Source: an uncultured Chlorobiaceae bacterium (GTDB lineage Bacteria > Bacteroidota > Chlorobiia > Chlorobiales > Chlorobiaceae). Taken from it: a stretch of DNA of 64,000 bases. The stretch lies in assembly GCA_903820085.1 (NCBI GenBank), contig CAIJGA010000030.1, positions 62,001-126,000 of the forward strand. The letters are read 5' to 3'. This document shows, one piece after another, positions 1-10,403 of the stretch (its first letter is position 1; each line of letters opens with the position of its first letter). The notes under the pieces are model-generated. The model made no database searches and was not told where the DNA came from. It saw only the letters and a program-made list of their open reading frames with translations. The position numbers were made by a program, and so were the translations under genes.

Positions 1-186
1 CTTGCTGACATTCTTTTCCTTTCTTTCTCCGATACCAATCTGATAAGCATCGTAGCCCTCTTTATCTACACGTTTAACCTGTGTTACAAAGCACGGACCT
101 GCCTGGATAATCGTGCAGGAGACAGCCTCGCGTTTCTCATTGAATAAACGGGTCATGCCGATTTTTTTTCCAAGAATCGCACCCAT
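1..186 (-). CDS. rplC: 50S ribosomal protein L3, N-terminal part (cut by window edge)
   Basis: The minus strand reads 62 codons from an ATG at 184-186 to the window edge. The protein begins [15 protein letters not shown], the characteristic L3 N-terminus, which contacts 23S rRNA in early assembly of the large subunit. It lies 21 bp downstream of rpsJ, the usual S10-operon order (S10 then L3). The remaining two thirds of the gene lie outside the window. Assignment rests on sequence recognition and gene order. Confidence 0.93.
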   Translation of the reverse strand, partial: MGAILGKKIGMTRLFNEKREAVSCTIIQAGPCFVTQVKRVDKEGYDAYQIGIGERKEKNVSK

Positions 187-207
187 ATGATTATCTTTTC
201 TAATTCT

Positions 208-519
208 TTAAGACTTAATTTCAACATCAACGCCGCTTGGAAGTTCGAGCTTCATCAGCATATCAATGGTTCTGGATGTCGGGTTTATAATTTCAATCAA
301 CCTCTTGTGAGAGGAGAAAGAAAACTGCTCACGGGATTTCTTGTCGACATGCGGAGACCGGTTTACGGTATAGACATGCGATTTTGTGGGCAGCGGTATT
401 GGACCAAAGATAATAGCGTCCGTCTGCTTGACCACATCAATAATCCTTAGAGCCCACTTATCAACCAGGCTATGGTCGTAAGACTTGAGCTTGATTCTTA
501 TCTTTTGCTGTACAGCCAC
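208..519 (-). CDS. rpsJ: 30S ribosomal protein S10
   Basis: The 103-residue product has the usual S10 length and contains the conserved blocks [11 protein letters not shown] and GPIPLPTK. S10 sits in the head of the small subunit and, as NusE, takes part in Nus antitermination in many bacteria (family knowledge). It is the first gene of the S10 operon, here placed directly after tuf and separated from it by a strong terminator hairpin. It is followed by rplC. No oddity is seen in the protein. Confidence 0.96.
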   Translation of the reverse strand: MAVQQKIRIKLKSYDHSLVDKWALRIIDVVKQTDAIIFGPIPLPTKSHVYTVNRSPHVDKKSREQFSFSSHKRLIEIINPTSRTIDMLMKLELPSGVDVEIKS

Positions 520-545
520 TTGTCAACCCTGTTTCGTGTTATCAA

Positions 546-577
546 TAAAAAAGGGACGGGATTTACGGCCCCGTCCC
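546..577 (-). terminator. Rho-independent terminator between tuf and rpsJ
   Basis: On the minus strand a perfect 8-bp GC-rich stem (GGGACGGG/CCCGTCCC, 9-nt loop) is followed by a run of seven T. It lies in the 76-bp gap after the tuf stop and just before rpsJ. It should end, or attenuate, the str operon transcript, so rpsJ-rplC either depend on readthrough or have their own promoter in this gap. Confidence 0.8.
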
Positions 578-595
578 GGGACGCCATACAATCTC

Positions 596-1777
596 TTATT
601 CAATAATCGTGGTAACGGAACCTGCACCAACGGTACGACCACCTTCACGGATAGCAAAACGCAGACCCTCATCCATCGCTATCGGAGCAAGCAACTCGAC
701 TTCAACACCAAGGTTGTCGCCAGGCATAACCATCTCAACACCTTCAGGCAACGTTACTGAACCGGTAACATCTGTTGTACGGAAATAGAACTGAGGACGG
801 TAACCGTTAAAGAACGGTGTATGACGGCCACCCTCTTCCTTCTTCAAAATATAGACCTCAGCCTTGAACTTCGTATGCGGCTTGATGGTGCCTGGTTTGG
901 CAATAACCATGCCACGCTCGAGTTCAGTCTTGTCGACACCTCTGAGAAGAAGACCGGCGTTATCGCCTGCCTGACCTTCATCAAGAAGCTTCTGGAACAT
1001 TTCGATACCGGTAACAACCGATTTACGCGTTGGTCTCAGTCCGACGATTTCGACCTCTTCGTTGATTTTGACACGGCCTCTCTCAATTCTTCCGGTACCG
1101 ACAGTACCACGACCAGAAATTGAGAAGACATCTTCGACCGGCATCAGGAATGGTTTGTCAATGTCGCGAACAGGCTCAGGGATGTATGAATCTACCGCAT
1201 CCATAAGCTCCATAATTGCGGCTTCACCCTCTGGATCACCCTCAAGAGCTTTCAGCGCAGAACCCTTGATGATCGGAATATCGTCACCGGGGAAGTTGTA
1301 CTGGGTCAAAAGCTCTCTCAGCTCAAGTTCAACAAGCTCGATAAGCTCAGGATCAGCAATGTCAACCTTGTTCAGAAAAACAACAAGTGAAGGGACGTTT
1401 ACCTGACGGGCAAGCAGGATGTGCTCGCGTGTCTGAGGCATAGGGCCATCGGTACCTGCGACAACAAGAATCGCGCCATCCATCTGGGCGGCACCGGTGA
1501 TCATGTTTTTAATGTAATCAGCGTGACCTGGACAGTCAATGTGTGCATAGTGACGCTTTTTAGTCTGATACTCAACATGTGCTGTTGAGATGGTAATACC
1601 GCGTTCTCTCTCTTCAGGAGCCTTGTCGATACTGCCAAAATCACGCACTGCAGCAAGTCCCTGCTTGGCGAGAACCGAAGTAATCGCAGCGGTCAAGGTT
1701 GTCTTGCCATGATCAACGTGACCAATGGTTCCTATATTGACATGGGGTTTATCCCTTTTGTAGGACTCTTTTGCCAT
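596..1777 (-). CDS. tuf: Elongation factor Tu
   Basis: The 393-residue GTPase delivers aminoacyl-tRNA to the ribosome. The G1 motif [10 protein letters not shown] is near residue 20, the switch [10 protein letters not shown] near 80 and NKVD near 135; domains 2 and 3 follow to the C-terminal end. Length is normal for the family. It lies 66 bp downstream of fusA, the normal str-operon order, and is followed by a terminator. Confidence 0.98.
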   Translation of the reverse strand: MAKESYKRDKPHVNIGTIGHVDHGKTTLTAAITSVLAKQGLAAVRDFGSIDKAPEERERGITISTAHVEYQTKKRHYAHIDCPGHADYIKNMITGAAQMDGAILVVAGTDGPMPQTREHILLARQVNVPSLVVFLNKVDIADPELIELVELELRELLTQYNFPGDDIPIIKGSALKALEGDPEGEAAIMELMDAVDSYIPEPVRDIDKPFLMPVEDVFSISGRGTVGTGRIERGRVKINEEVEIVGLRPTRKSVVTGIEMFQKLLDEGQAGDNAGLLLRGVDKTELERGMVIAKPGTIKPHTKFKAEVYILKKEEGGRHTPFFNGYRPQFYFRTTDVTGSVTLPEGVEMVMPGDNLGVEVELLAPIAMDEGLRFAIREGGRTVGAGSVTTIIE

Positions 1778-1843
1778 AACTTGTCTCCGTGTCGGTTATC
1801 TGTTATTGTTTGTGTAATTAAATCTGATACAACCGTCGCCCGC

Positions 1844-3958
1844 CTAGTCCGAATCCTTGCTTGTCCTCTTCTCCTGCAAAGCTTCCGCAATACTGCGTGG
1901 AACTTCGCGATAACAGTCGAACTCCATTGAATAATTCGCCCTACCCTGACTCATTGAGCGCAAGTCAGTCGAATAACCGAACATAGCTGAAAGCGGAACC
2001 TTGGCGTTGACAAACTGAGCTCCAGCCCTCTGCCCCATACCTTCGATATGGCCTCGACGGCTCGACAAATCACCCATGACATCACCAAGATACTCATCAG
2101 GTGTAACAACCTCGACCTTCATGATTGGCTCAAGCAACACCGGATCAGCTTTCTTGGCACCTCCCTTGAAACCGATTGAACCGGCAATCTTGAATGCCAT
2201 TTCAGAAGAGTCAACCTCGTGGTACTTGCCATCCAAAAGGGTAACTTTGATATCCTGCATCGGATAACCTGCAACTACACCGCTTTTCATGGCCTGCTGC
2301 ACACCGACATTAACCGCAGGAATATACTCTCTAGGGATAACTCCACCCTTGACAGCATCAACAAACTCGTATCCCTTTCCTTCCTCAAGCGGCTCAACCC
2401 GCAGAACCACCAGACCGAACTGACCTTTACCGCCAGACTGACGGACAAATTTGCCCTCAAACTCAACAGATTTTCTGATCGTTTCACGGTAAGCGACCTG
2501 TGGTTTGCCTACATTGGCTTCTACCTTGAACTCTCGCTTGAGTCGATCAACCAGAATCTCGAGATGAAGTTCACCCATACCTGCAATCAGCGTCTGACCT
2601 GTCTCATCGTCAGTCTTTACCTTGAAGGTCGGATCCTCTTCTGCGAGTTTGGCCAGCGACATGCCTAGCCTGTCAGAATCACTCTTGGTTTTCGGCTCGA
2701 TAGCAATCTGGATAACCGGTTCAGGGAAAACCATTTTCTCCAGCACCACCGGATTGTTTTCATCGCAAATCGTATCACCGGTACGAACATCTTTCAAACC
2801 GACAGCCGCTGCGATATCCCCGCAATAAACACAATCTATATCTTCTCTTTTATTTGAATGCATCTGAAGCACACGACCGATTCGCTCTTTCTTGCCGGTC
2901 ATGGTGTTGAGCACATAACTGCCGGCTTTAAGCACGCCGGAATAAACTCTGAAAAAAGTAAGCTTTCCGACAAACGGATCAGTTGCAATCTTGAAAGCAA
3001 GAGCGGCAAAAGGCTCTTCATCGTTCGGCTCGCGAATTACTGACTCCTCGGTACGCGGATGATGGCCTTCAACAGCGCCGACATCAACAGGAGAAGCAAG
3101 GTACTCAACAACAGCGTCAAGCATAAACTGGACACCCTTGTTTTTGAATGACGATCCGCAAAGCACAGGAATAATGGTAACCTTGAGTGTTGCCTGGCGA
3201 AGCACATTCCTTACTTCTGACTCAGTGATATCCTCACCGTTCAGATATTTCTCAAGCAACGTATCGTCATGCTCCGAAACAGCCTCAAGCATATTGATCC
3301 GCCATGTTCTGGCCTCATTCTGCAGGTCATGCGGAATCTCGACCTCATCATAGGTGCTGCCATCTTCTTTGTTATAGATGATACCCTTCATCCTGATAAG
3401 ATCAACAAAACCGGCAAAAATCTCGCCTTCGCCAATCGGAATCTGAAGAGGCACCGGATTGGCGCCCAGCCGCTCCCTTATTGCCTTGACCGTATAAAAA
3501 AAGTTAGCGCCGGTCCTGTCCATCTTGTTGATATAGGCAATCCTCGGCACACCGTACTTGTTCGCCTGGCGCCATACTGTCTCGGACTGAGGCTCCACTC
3601 CGCCTACTGCACAAAAAAGCGCTACAGCGCCATCAAGTACACGCAGGGAACGCTCAACTTCAACCGTAAAATCAACATGTCCAGGTGTATCGATAATATT
3701 AATGCGGTGATTGATCCCGATATAATTACCAAACTTGGGTGCCCAGAAACAGGTTGTGGCAGCGGAGGTAATGGTAATACCGCGCTCTTTCTCCTGATCC
3801 ATCCAGTCCATTGTCGCTCCGCCATCATGTACCTCACCCATCCGGTGCAAACGACCAGTATAATAGAGAATCCTCTCTGTTGTCGTCGTCTTTCCGGCAT
3901 CAATGTGAGCCATGATGCCTATATTCCGTACTTTATCTAAATCAACCAGCCTTGCCAT
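1844..3958 (-). CDS. fusA: Elongation factor G
   Basis: The 704-residue translocase GTPase moves tRNA and mRNA through the ribosome after peptide transfer and helps recycle ribosomes. The P-loop [15 protein letters not shown] is near residue 18, DTPGHVDF near 90 and NKMD near 144; the domain IV loop region and the C-terminal domain V are present. Full-length EF-G is expected at about 690-705 residues. It sits between rpsG and tuf in the str operon. Confidence 0.98.
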   Translation of the reverse strand: MARLVDLDKVRNIGIMAHIDAGKTTTTERILYYTGRLHRMGEVHDGGATMDWMDQEKERGITITSAATTCFWAPKFGNYIGINHRINIIDTPGHVDFTVEVERSLRVLDGAVALFCAVGGVEPQSETVWRQANKYGVPRIAYINKMDRTGANFFYTVKAIRERLGANPVPLQIPIGEGEIFAGFVDLIRMKGIIYNKEDGSTYDEVEIPHDLQNEARTWRINMLEAVSEHDDTLLEKYLNGEDITESEVRNVLRQATLKVTIIPVLCGSSFKNKGVQFMLDAVVEYLASPVDVGAVEGHHPRTEESVIREPNDEEPFAALAFKIATDPFVGKLTFFRVYSGVLKAGSYVLNTMTGKKERIGRVLQMHSNKREDIDCVYCGDIAAAVGLKDVRTGDTICDENNPVVLEKMVFPEPVIQIAIEPKTKSDSDRLGMSLAKLAEEDPTFKVKTDDETGQTLIAGMGELHLEILVDRLKREFKVEANVGKPQVAYRETIRKSVEFEGKFVRQSGGKGQFGLVVLRVEPLEEGKGYEFVDAVKGGVIPREYIPAVNVGVQQAMKSGVVAGYPMQDIKVTLLDGKYHEVDSSEMAFKIAGSIGFKGGAKKADPVLLEPIMKVEVVTPDEYLGDVMGDLSSRRGHIEGMGQRAGAQFVNAKVPLSAMFGYSTDLRSMSQGRANYSMEFDCYREVPRSIAEALQEKRTSKDSD

Positions 3959-3998
3959 AACAAAATTTTAGACCTTTTATCCACACTGTTACAAACTC

Positions 3999-4466
3999 TT
4001 AGAACCTGAAATGCGCAAACGCCTTATTAGCATCAGCCATCCGGTGTACCTCATCACGCTTTTTCACCGACGCACCCTGCTCATTGGCAGCATCCATCAG
4101 TTCAGCAGCAAGCTTTTCAGCCATTGAGCGACCGCCACGCTTGGCTGCATAAATCTTCAACCAGCGAAAGGCAAGCGCACCCCTGCGGGAAGCCTTGACT
4201 TCCATAGGAATCTGGTACGTAGCGCCACCAACTCTCTTGCTCCGAACCTCAACGACCGGTGCAATATGCGACATGGCCTTGCGGTAAACTTCCAGCGGAT
4301 CTTCTCCTGCAAGCTTCTCGGCAATGATAGCAAACGCATCATAGACTATCTTTGTAGCAACAGCCTTCTTACCATCAAGCATCACAGCATTGATAAAACG
4401 GGCGACACTCTCATCCCCGTAACGAAAATCAACACCGATTCTTTTATAGCCAACTTTTTTGGGCAT
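3999..4466 (-). CDS. rpsG: 30S ribosomal protein S7
   Basis: The 155-residue protein starts MPKKVGYKRIGVDFRYG and contains the conserved KVGGATYQIP-like block (here KRVGGATYQIPMEV) near residue 78. S7 nucleates the 30S head and binds the 3' domain of 16S rRNA; in enterobacteria it also represses its operon translationally, which I cannot test here. It lies between rpsL and fusA, 40 bp upstream of fusA. Confidence 0.96.
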   Translation of the reverse strand: MPKKVGYKRIGVDFRYGDESVARFINAVMLDGKKAVATKIVYDAFAIIAEKLAGEDPLEVYRKAMSHIAPVVEVRSKRVGGATYQIPMEVKASRRGALAFRWLKIYAAKRGGRSMAEKLAAELMDAANEQGASVKKRDEVHRMADANKAFAHFRF

Positions 4467-4497
4467 GTTCTTCTCTGTAATTTATGATTCGACTTAC

Positions 4498-4908
4498 CTA
4501 CCTTTTACCCTTACCCTTGACAGGAGCAGCAACACCAGCTTTTGGCTGCTTGGCTCCGTATTTTGACCGGCTCTGCTTACGATCGGAAACACCGGACGTA
4601 TCCAGCGAGCCACGAACGATATGATATCGTACACCAGGAAGATCCTTTACCCTGCCGCCACGAATCAGAACAATTGAATGCTCCTGCAGGTTATGACCCT
4701 CTCCCGGAATATATGCGGTAACTTCTATCTTGTTCGATAACCTTACACGCGCAACTTTTCGTAACGCGGAGTTAGGCTTTTTTGGAGTCGTTGTGTAAAC
4801 ACGGGTACAAACACCGCGTTTCTGCGGGCACTTCTCAAGCGCCGGAGACGCTGTTTTGGAGGCTTTTACACTTCTTCCGAGCCTGATGAGCTGCTGAATC
4901 GTCGGCAT
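4498..4908 (-). CDS. rpsL: 30S ribosomal protein S12
   Basis: The frame is open further upstream, but the family start [12 protein letters not shown] lies at 4908 and is preceded by an AGAGAG ribosome-binding site, giving 136 residues. The conserved decoding-centre blocks [12 protein letters not shown] and [11 protein letters not shown] are present; Lys and Pro residues in these are classical streptomycin-resistance sites in other bacteria. The C-terminus has a Lys/Gly-rich extension compared with the 124-residue E. coli protein. It is the first gene of the str operon. Confidence 0.96.
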   Translation of the reverse strand: MPTIQQLIRLGRSVKASKTASPALEKCPQKRGVCTRVYTTTPKKPNSALRKVARVRLSNKIEVTAYIPGEGHNLQEHSIVLIRGGRVKDLPGVRYHIVRGSLDTSGVSDRKQSRSKYGAKQPKAGVAAPVKGKGKR

Positions 4909-4999
4909 ACTGATACTCTCTTTCTTTTTAAAAAAACCTCTGATTACAAAAAACGCAATGCAATGCTTAAAAATCCATAAGGACAGACAATGTAAGCGA

Positions 5000-5028
5000 A
5001 TTATAAAAAAAAACAAAACCTAAATTAA
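5000..5028 (-). promoter_or_regulatory. Candidate promoter of the str operon
   Basis: On the minus strand a perfect TATAAT lies at 5000-5005, with a weak TTAATT 17 bp upstream at 5023-5028, about 92 bp before the rpsL start. The surrounding DNA is AT-rich. The rest of the 353-bp gap 4909-5261 shows no gene or clear terminator. This is inference from the consensus only. Confidence 0.42.
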
Positions 5029-5261
5029 TATATTTGCTCTGTTGAGCGAAAATAATGCATCTCATCCATTACCACCCGTCCGATGAGACAAAACACCCGG
5101 AAACAGTGTTCTTCATTACCCTCTTTTATTATATATGCAAGCGTCACACCAATTCCGGCGTAACGTACCATGCTGGTTTGCCGCCTGCCTGCCTGTCGCT
5201 GCAACATTGGCTAACGGACCCGTCAAGTTTTTAATAATCTTGGTGCGCGACAGTGGCGACA

Positions 5262-7721
5262 TCAAATGAGGCCCTTATTCCCCCCTTTCTGCCGGGTAAG
5301 TCCGACAATAACACCGCCAGCCATAAGCAGCAACGCAACAATAAACGCTACAAGCGAAATATTCCGCCCATACTCAAACTCACTTCGGTCATACGTAAAA
5401 CGCACTTCCCTGCTGCCAGCCGGAACCATAACGCCACGAATCAGTCCGTTCACCTTGACCATTGCAGCTTCACTGCCGTCAACCGTCACCTTCCACCTCA
5501 AGGGGTAATAAAGCTCGCTGACAACGAGAAATGCCTCACCGGGAGCAGATACCTTCACAATCATGGATTCCGCTTTTGCGTCAAGAGAGGTGACCGCTGC
5601 CGGTGCAAAGAGGCGGGTTCCTCTCCAGAATGAACTATCAACATAAGCCTCACCTGAAGACGACTGATCATCAAGGAGATGGGCAAACAATGCTTCGTTG
5701 CTTCTCACGGCAGTCACCCTCTCGGCGAACCATGCTCTTGGAGTACATCCCTGAAGAGCGTAAATATTTACGGTGACCGGACCGCTTGCCAGTTGCAGTT
5801 CGCCTGTTTTGAGCAACTTGAGTGCCGGATGCTCAACTGGTTGTGGGCTGATGATGTAGCCAACATTGAGCATCCGCAAAATATTTAGGCTTGAAAGCTC
5901 CTCTGTTTTTACTAAAAACTCCTCATAGAGCTTGAGTTTTGCAGGATGGTAACCACCAACGGACTCGATACCGAAAAGGGAGAACTTGTTTTCTGTGAAG
6001 AGCTGCCCGGAAGGATAGATTCTGAAGGAGCCTTTCTGTGATGCAAGGTAGCTGGTAATATCGTCAGGGCGGAAGGCTGGCTCCACCATAATTGCATCGG
6101 CAAAAAGCGGGGAGCGCAACGAACCGGCTGAAGGATAGACAATCTGCGCATCTAGCCAGATAAGATCACCAAGGGCGAAGAGAAGCAGCAGCAGAGCCGA
6201 GATGTTGACGGAGAGCTTGCCCTTGATGCTGAGCCAGAGCACTCCTGCCGAAAGAGTCAGAACCAGTAAAACACTCCAGAAACTTCCCGCCAGATTCTCC
6301 CACCGCACTTTATTGACCATGAAGGCAAGGTCAAAACTTCCAACCTGCGGCTCGGGAAAAATCGAACGGAACAAGCCCTCAAGAGGCTGTTCGAAAGCAA
6401 GAAAAAGCAGAAGAGCTACCGCAAGAAAGAGCGCTCCAAACTTGAGCGGTTTCAGCATGCACTGGGGCTGGCGCTGAAGACGTTGCAGCAGTTCATGGAG
6501 ACCGGACGCAGCAAGAAACGATATGAGCAGATAAACCATGATAAGCGCCATCGATGGCACCCTGAACCGGCTGAACAATGGCGCAAAATGATAAAAGAGA
6601 TTAAATACAGGGGTAAAAAAGCTGCCGAAAGAGAGCAGAAGAGCAAGCAGTACACCTGCCGGAAAAAACCAGGTCATCGGCTCTTTTCTTCGCAGAAAAA
6701 CTCCCCCGAAAGCAAGGAGCAACACCAGAATACCAGAATAGTGGGGGAAATCGGTAAAGGGCATAAAGCCCCAGTAGGTCACTCCGCCGAATCCAAAAGC
6801 TCCGGGCAAGAGAAAAGTGAACAGCTCAAGAGGGTGCATCGACCAAAGAGTAGCATACTCCCATGATGAAGCACCCCCCTGAGCCGACATGCCTCTCACT
6901 GAATATGCAGCATACTGCGAAGCAGGAAGGTAGATTGCAGCCGACATGGCAACACCACATCCAAGGGCAAGGAGCAAAAGCGCAAAAAGACGAAGCGTGT
7001 AGAGACCTCCCTTGCGGCGACCCTCATCACCGCCGCGAGCAAGAAGCGGAGATGTTGAGGAAGAAAGGGTTGTGTTGGATGAGTCGCGACGGGAAAGAAA
7101 GAGAAAGACGGCAAGCAGCAGCGTGAGGATCCAGGAATAGTAGGCAATCTGGACATGTGAGCGCTGCAACTGAAAACCGGCAACAAGCGCAAGCGTCCCT
7201 GCATCAAACAGCTTTCCACGGTCAATGAGGCGCATTGTCGCCCAAAGCATCCAGGGCATGTAAGCTGCCGTCATGAGCTGGCTTCCGTGACCGTGCACCA
7301 GCATCGCCGTCATATAGGGGTTGAGCATAAACACCGCTCCACCAAAAAAGGCTGGCAGGGTTGCCACACGGTACTCGCGAAGAAAAAGAAATACGCCGAA
7401 ACCGGCAAAAGCAAGATGGATGAGTTGCAGAACGATACCATCGGTATGGAAGAGGTCGAAAAAAATGTTGGGATAATAGAGTCTGCTGAGATAGCTGAAC
7501 GCCTCGACGGTCGGCATACCCGAAAAAAGCCAGGGCTGCCACAGCGGATAGCTTCCCGTTGCAGCATAAAGCCGATCAAGTGCCATTGTTGATGCCTGAG
7601 GAATAAGGGAGTCGGGCGCAACAAGAATTTTCGACTGAAACACAAGCGGATAAAAAAGCAGTACTGCCAGAAGGGTATAGCCGCCAAAGAGAGAGAGCAA
7701 CAGGAGAATCTTTTTCTTCAC
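5262..7721 (-). CDS. YfhO-family multi-pass membrane protein
   Basis: The 819-residue protein begins with a membrane helix (ILLLLSLFGGYTLLAVLLFY) and shows roughly a dozen hydrophobic segments through residue about 520, then a soluble C-terminal domain of about 250 residues and a last helix (LVAFIVALLLMAGGVIVG). This layout fits the YfhO family, GT-C-like proteins that glycosylate teichoic or other envelope polymers in Gram-positives; the exact reaction in Chlorobi is unknown to me. It ends the polysaccharide operon, 4 bp after the flippase, which supports a role in adding or building surface glycan. Confidence 0.72.
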   Translation of the reverse strand: MKKKILLLLSLFGGYTLLAVLLFYPLVFQSKILVAPDSLIPQASTMALDRLYAATGSYPLWQPWLFSGMPTVEAFSYLSRLYYPNIFFDLFHTDGIVLQLIHLAFAGFGVFLFLREYRVATLPAFFGGAVFMLNPYMTAMLVHGHGSQLMTAAYMPWMLWATMRLIDRGKLFDAGTLALVAGFQLQRSHVQIAYYSWILTLLLAVFLFLSRRDSSNTTLSSSTSPLLARGGDEGRRKGGLYTLRLFALLLLALGCGVAMSAAIYLPASQYAAYSVRGMSAQGGASSWEYATLWSMHPLELFTFLLPGAFGFGGVTYWGFMPFTDFPHYSGILVLLLAFGGVFLRRKEPMTWFFPAGVLLALLLSFGSFFTPVFNLFYHFAPLFSRFRVPSMALIMVYLLISFLAASGLHELLQRLQRQPQCMLKPLKFGALFLAVALLLFLAFEQPLEGLFRSIFPEPQVGSFDLAFMVNKVRWENLAGSFWSVLLVLTLSAGVLWLSIKGKLSVNISALLLLLFALGDLIWLDAQIVYPSAGSLRSPLFADAIMVEPAFRPDDITSYLASQKGSFRIYPSGQLFTENKFSLFGIESVGGYHPAKLKLYEEFLVKTEELSSLNILRMLNVGYIISPQPVEHPALKLLKTGELQLASGPVTVNIYALQGCTPRAWFAERVTAVRSNEALFAHLLDDQSSSGEAYVDSSFWRGTRLFAPAAVTSLDAKAESMIVKVSAPGEAFLVVSELYYPLRWKVTVDGSEAAMVKVNGLIRGVMVPAGSREVRFTYDRSEFEYGRNISLVAFIVALLLMAGGVIVGLTRQKGGNKGLI

Positions 7722-7725
7722 AATG

Positions 7726-9222
7726 TTATCGCTTTAGTTGCTTGTCAAAAAAAGGGAAGTACTTTATAATAAGCTCTCTCTCGTCCTCTTCCAACTTCAG
7801 GATCAGTATCAATGCCGTATAGCTGCCAAAAGAGAGCAGTGCAGCCGCAGCAAGCCCGGCATAGGGCGGAAAGGAGAGCAGCCATGGGCGCGCAGCCATG
7901 AGGAGTAGCGCAGCAGAGAATCCCGCAATGAGGGGTTTCCAGAGAGCTTTGCCAAAAGGATGGATCTTCAAGAGACGGTGAATCTCAGCAAGACGAAGAG
8001 CAGAGAGCAGGAAAAAGAGCAGCAATGTGGCAAGAGCAGCACCGTTGATGCCCATCCGGGGGATCAAAAACAGGTTCAGCACCACTTGCAGACAAAGAGC
8101 TCCAAGAGCATTGAAGAGGCTGAGCCGCGCATAGCCGGTCATGGCGAGTACCGTTGATGAAAGACCGAAACTAGCCTGAAGGAAGGAGGCTACAGTCAAG
8201 AGAAGCAGCGTAACAGCCCCTCCTGCAGCAAACCGGGCACCGAACACTGAGAGCACAAGTTCGGGAAACACCATAAAAAGAATGGTCGGGGGGATAACCA
8301 CTGTTACAATCCAGCGCGTCACCATCTTGAAGATCTGTCCTATCTCCGCATTCCGCTTCCCCGTATGCAGTTCAGCAATCATCGGCGCAGCAATGCCGGC
8401 AAAGGCAAGAAGCACGGAACGGATGAGCCCTGCCGTTCTGGCAGCAGGATGATAGAGTCCGACAGTTGCCGTATCGGTAAGCATGCCGAGCATCATGACA
8501 TCAAGCCAGTGCGTCATCATGCTCAACAGCGAAACCGCCATGAAGGGGAGCGCGTAGGAAAGCATCGCCCTGTCTGAACGGGCATGAAAAATATCTCCTG
8601 GAAGAGTACCGCAAATTTTTGAGAGAGAGCGACGGATCCAGAAAAAACCTCCCATTCCCGCCAGGACAAAAGGGAAAAAAAGAGCCGCATCGTGACCTGC
8701 TGTGTAGTGAAAAAGAATGGTCAGCAGCAACAGCAGCATTGGACTCACAACCTGTGTGGCAATAATTTTCGGCTTGAGACGGCGGAACCCCTGCATTGCA
8801 TGGCCGAAAAGCAGGGTTGCCACATTGAAGGGAATGGCCGCAGCATAAAAGCAAATCGTAAGCTGCAGGAGATGGCTGCCGTTGAGCATTGAGGCAATGG
8901 GAGCGGAAAAGAGGAGCAGCAGAAGCGCCACAAAAAGTGACAGGATCATGCTGGTTTTGAGGGTGGAACCGATCACTGCCCTCTGGCGCAGAGGATCACG
9001 GACGTGCAAACTGACAAAGCGCAAGAGACCCGAATCGAGCCCGGCAACAGCAAGCACCTCTGCAATCTGGATAACAGCAATGGCGAGAGCGTAAAGACCA
9101 AGAGCCTCAACACCGAGAAGCCTTGCAACAACAAGGTTATAGCCAAACCGGGCCGTCTGGCCAAAAAGAAATCCGGCAAAGGAGAACCCTGCCTGACTGG
9201 CTATGACGGCATTGCGATTCAA
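7726..9222 (-). CDS. Polysaccharide flippase (Wzx/MOP family)
   Basis: The 498-residue protein has about twelve to fourteen hydrophobic segments and begins with the MATE/MOP-like segment SQAGFSFAGFLFGQTARFGYNLVVARLLG. Such proteins flip lipid-linked oligosaccharides from the cytoplasmic to the periplasmic face. The start overlaps the preceding glycosyltransferase stop by ATGA, so the two are probably translationally coupled. Its presence with three glycosyltransferases suggests a Wzx-dependent O-antigen or capsule pathway, although no Wzy polymerase is recognised in the window. Confidence 0.8.
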   Translation of the reverse strand: MNRNAVIASQAGFSFAGFLFGQTARFGYNLVVARLLGVEALGLYALAIAVIQIAEVLAVAGLDSGLLRFVSLHVRDPLRQRAVIGSTLKTSMILSLFVALLLLLFSAPIASMLNGSHLLQLTICFYAAAIPFNVATLLFGHAMQGFRRLKPKIIATQVVSPMLLLLLTILFHYTAGHDAALFFPFVLAGMGGFFWIRRSLSKICGTLPGDIFHARSDRAMLSYALPFMAVSLLSMMTHWLDVMMLGMLTDTATVGLYHPAARTAGLIRSVLLAFAGIAAPMIAELHTGKRNAEIGQIFKMVTRWIVTVVIPPTILFMVFPELVLSVFGARFAAGGAVTLLLLTVASFLQASFGLSSTVLAMTGYARLSLFNALGALCLQVVLNLFLIPRMGINGAALATLLLFFLLSALRLAEIHRLLKIHPFGKALWKPLIAGFSAALLLMAARPWLLSFPPYAGLAAAALLSFGSYTALILILKLEEDERELIIKYFPFFDKQLKR

Positions 9223-10403
9223 GGGTTCCTCTCCTGACAGGCTTTCTGCAGTTCATGCACCATGGCTTCAGAAAGCGAATCCCAACTGTGCTTTCGGGCA
9301 AAGGCCTGCCGCTCCTCGCGCCGCCGGTCAGCAAGAGCTTCCGGCACCATGCGGACAAACTCCTCCTGTGAAGTCGCTACATGCACCACCTCCCGAGCCC
9401 GCTCAACCGCGCTGCAGTAGTTCATCGAAAGCACCGGTACGCCGGCAGCAGCATATTCATAAAGCTTGTTGGGATGAGATACTCTTTTCAAATTGCCGGA
9501 GAGCAGCGGCATAAGGGCAAGGTCGAAGCGCTGCACCCATGCAGGAAGTTCGCTGTACTCAATTTTCCCGAAATAGGAGACGTTTGGAAGCGAATTGATA
9601 GCCTTCTGTTTTGTCCACCAAGCTCTCTCATAGGCCGGACCGAGAAGCACAATCTGGCACTCCGGCCAAGCACGGGCCGTAGCGGCAAGAAGGGAGGTAT
9701 CCACCCAGTCCATAGCCCCGGCATAGCCGAAAATCGGCCCCTTAAGCCTCTTGAGCGGTGCGGGCGTTTTATGAACGGGTTCAGCAAAATGGCTGAACTC
9801 GACACCATTGCCAAGCTCAACCGTGCACACACCTGGAGGCACCTTGAGCGTGCGTGTCAGTTCTCGGCTCACACTAAAGAGCAGATCAACCTTTGAAAGA
9901 TAGCAGTCAAGATAATCTTTCAGCCACGGCGGATTACCCGGAAAGGAAAGATGATCGTCATTGGCATCATAAAAACGGAGACAGCACGGAAGGTGAGCAG
10001 CAATCCTGCCCCAGTAGATATTGCTCAGGCCGATAATCCTCCTGGAGGAGCCGAATCCGAGAATGGTCACCCAGAAGAGCATCATAACTATCCCCGGCAG
10101 GGAAAAAAGCGTACGCAACAAGGGTATATCAAGCAGGCGTCCTATCCTGAAGGGAACACTCTTCAGAAACGGCACACTGACAACCCATACCCGCCCCCTT
10201 TTGACCGGGAGCCAGTGGTGGCTGCGTCCAAGAGCGAATGGTTCGATGAAAAGAATACTCCATTTATCGGGAAAGCGGCACAAAAGCCGCTGCTTCCGGG
10301 TTGAGAGGAAATCCCACTGTATCTCGGAAAACCAGACAAGCCTGAACGGACTGCAGGGCACTATCCTATCGGACGGCAAGTTCATAGATCTGCACTTTTT
10401 CAT
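9219..10403 (-). CDS. Glycosyltransferase, GT-B fold (GT4-like)
   Basis: The 394-residue frame has a C-terminal half typical of GT-B enzymes: GPIFGYAGAMDW near the domain junction, then a region resembling the nucleotide-sugar site (SHPNKLYEYAAAGVPVLS). Donor and acceptor cannot be read from sequence. The frame overlaps the 3' end of the methyltransferase gene by 38 bp; starting at the second Met (10385) would halve this overlap. It is part of the minus-strand glycan operon and overlaps the flippase start by 4 bp. Confidence 0.75.
   Translation of the reverse strand: MKKCRSMNLPSDRIVPCSPFRLVWFSEIQWDFLSTRKQRLLCRFPDKWSILFIEPFALGRSHHWLPVKRGRVWVVSVPFLKSVPFRIGRLLDIPLLRTLFSLPGIVMMLFWVTILGFGSSRRIIGLSNIYWGRIAAHLPCCLRFYDANDDHLSFPGNPPWLKDYLDCYLSKVDLLFSVSRELTRTLKVPPGVCTVELGNGVEFSHFAEPVHKTPAPLKRLKGPIFGYAGAMDWVDTSLLAATARAWPECQIVLLGPAYERAWWTKQKAINSLPNVSYFGKIEYSELPAWVQRFDLALMPLLSGNLKRVSHPNKLYEYAAAGVPVLSMNYCSAVERAREVVHVATSQEEFVRMVPEALADRRREERQAFARKHSWDSLSEAMVHELQKACQERNP

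Noticed and set aside
3269-3940. 223-codon plus-strand frame opposite fusA
   Set aside because: It is antisense to EF-G domain I and II and has no recognisable motifs.
5025-5207. 60-codon minus-strand frame between yfhO and rpsL
   Set aside because: No family resemblance and it overlaps the best promoter candidate area; its start has no ribosome site.
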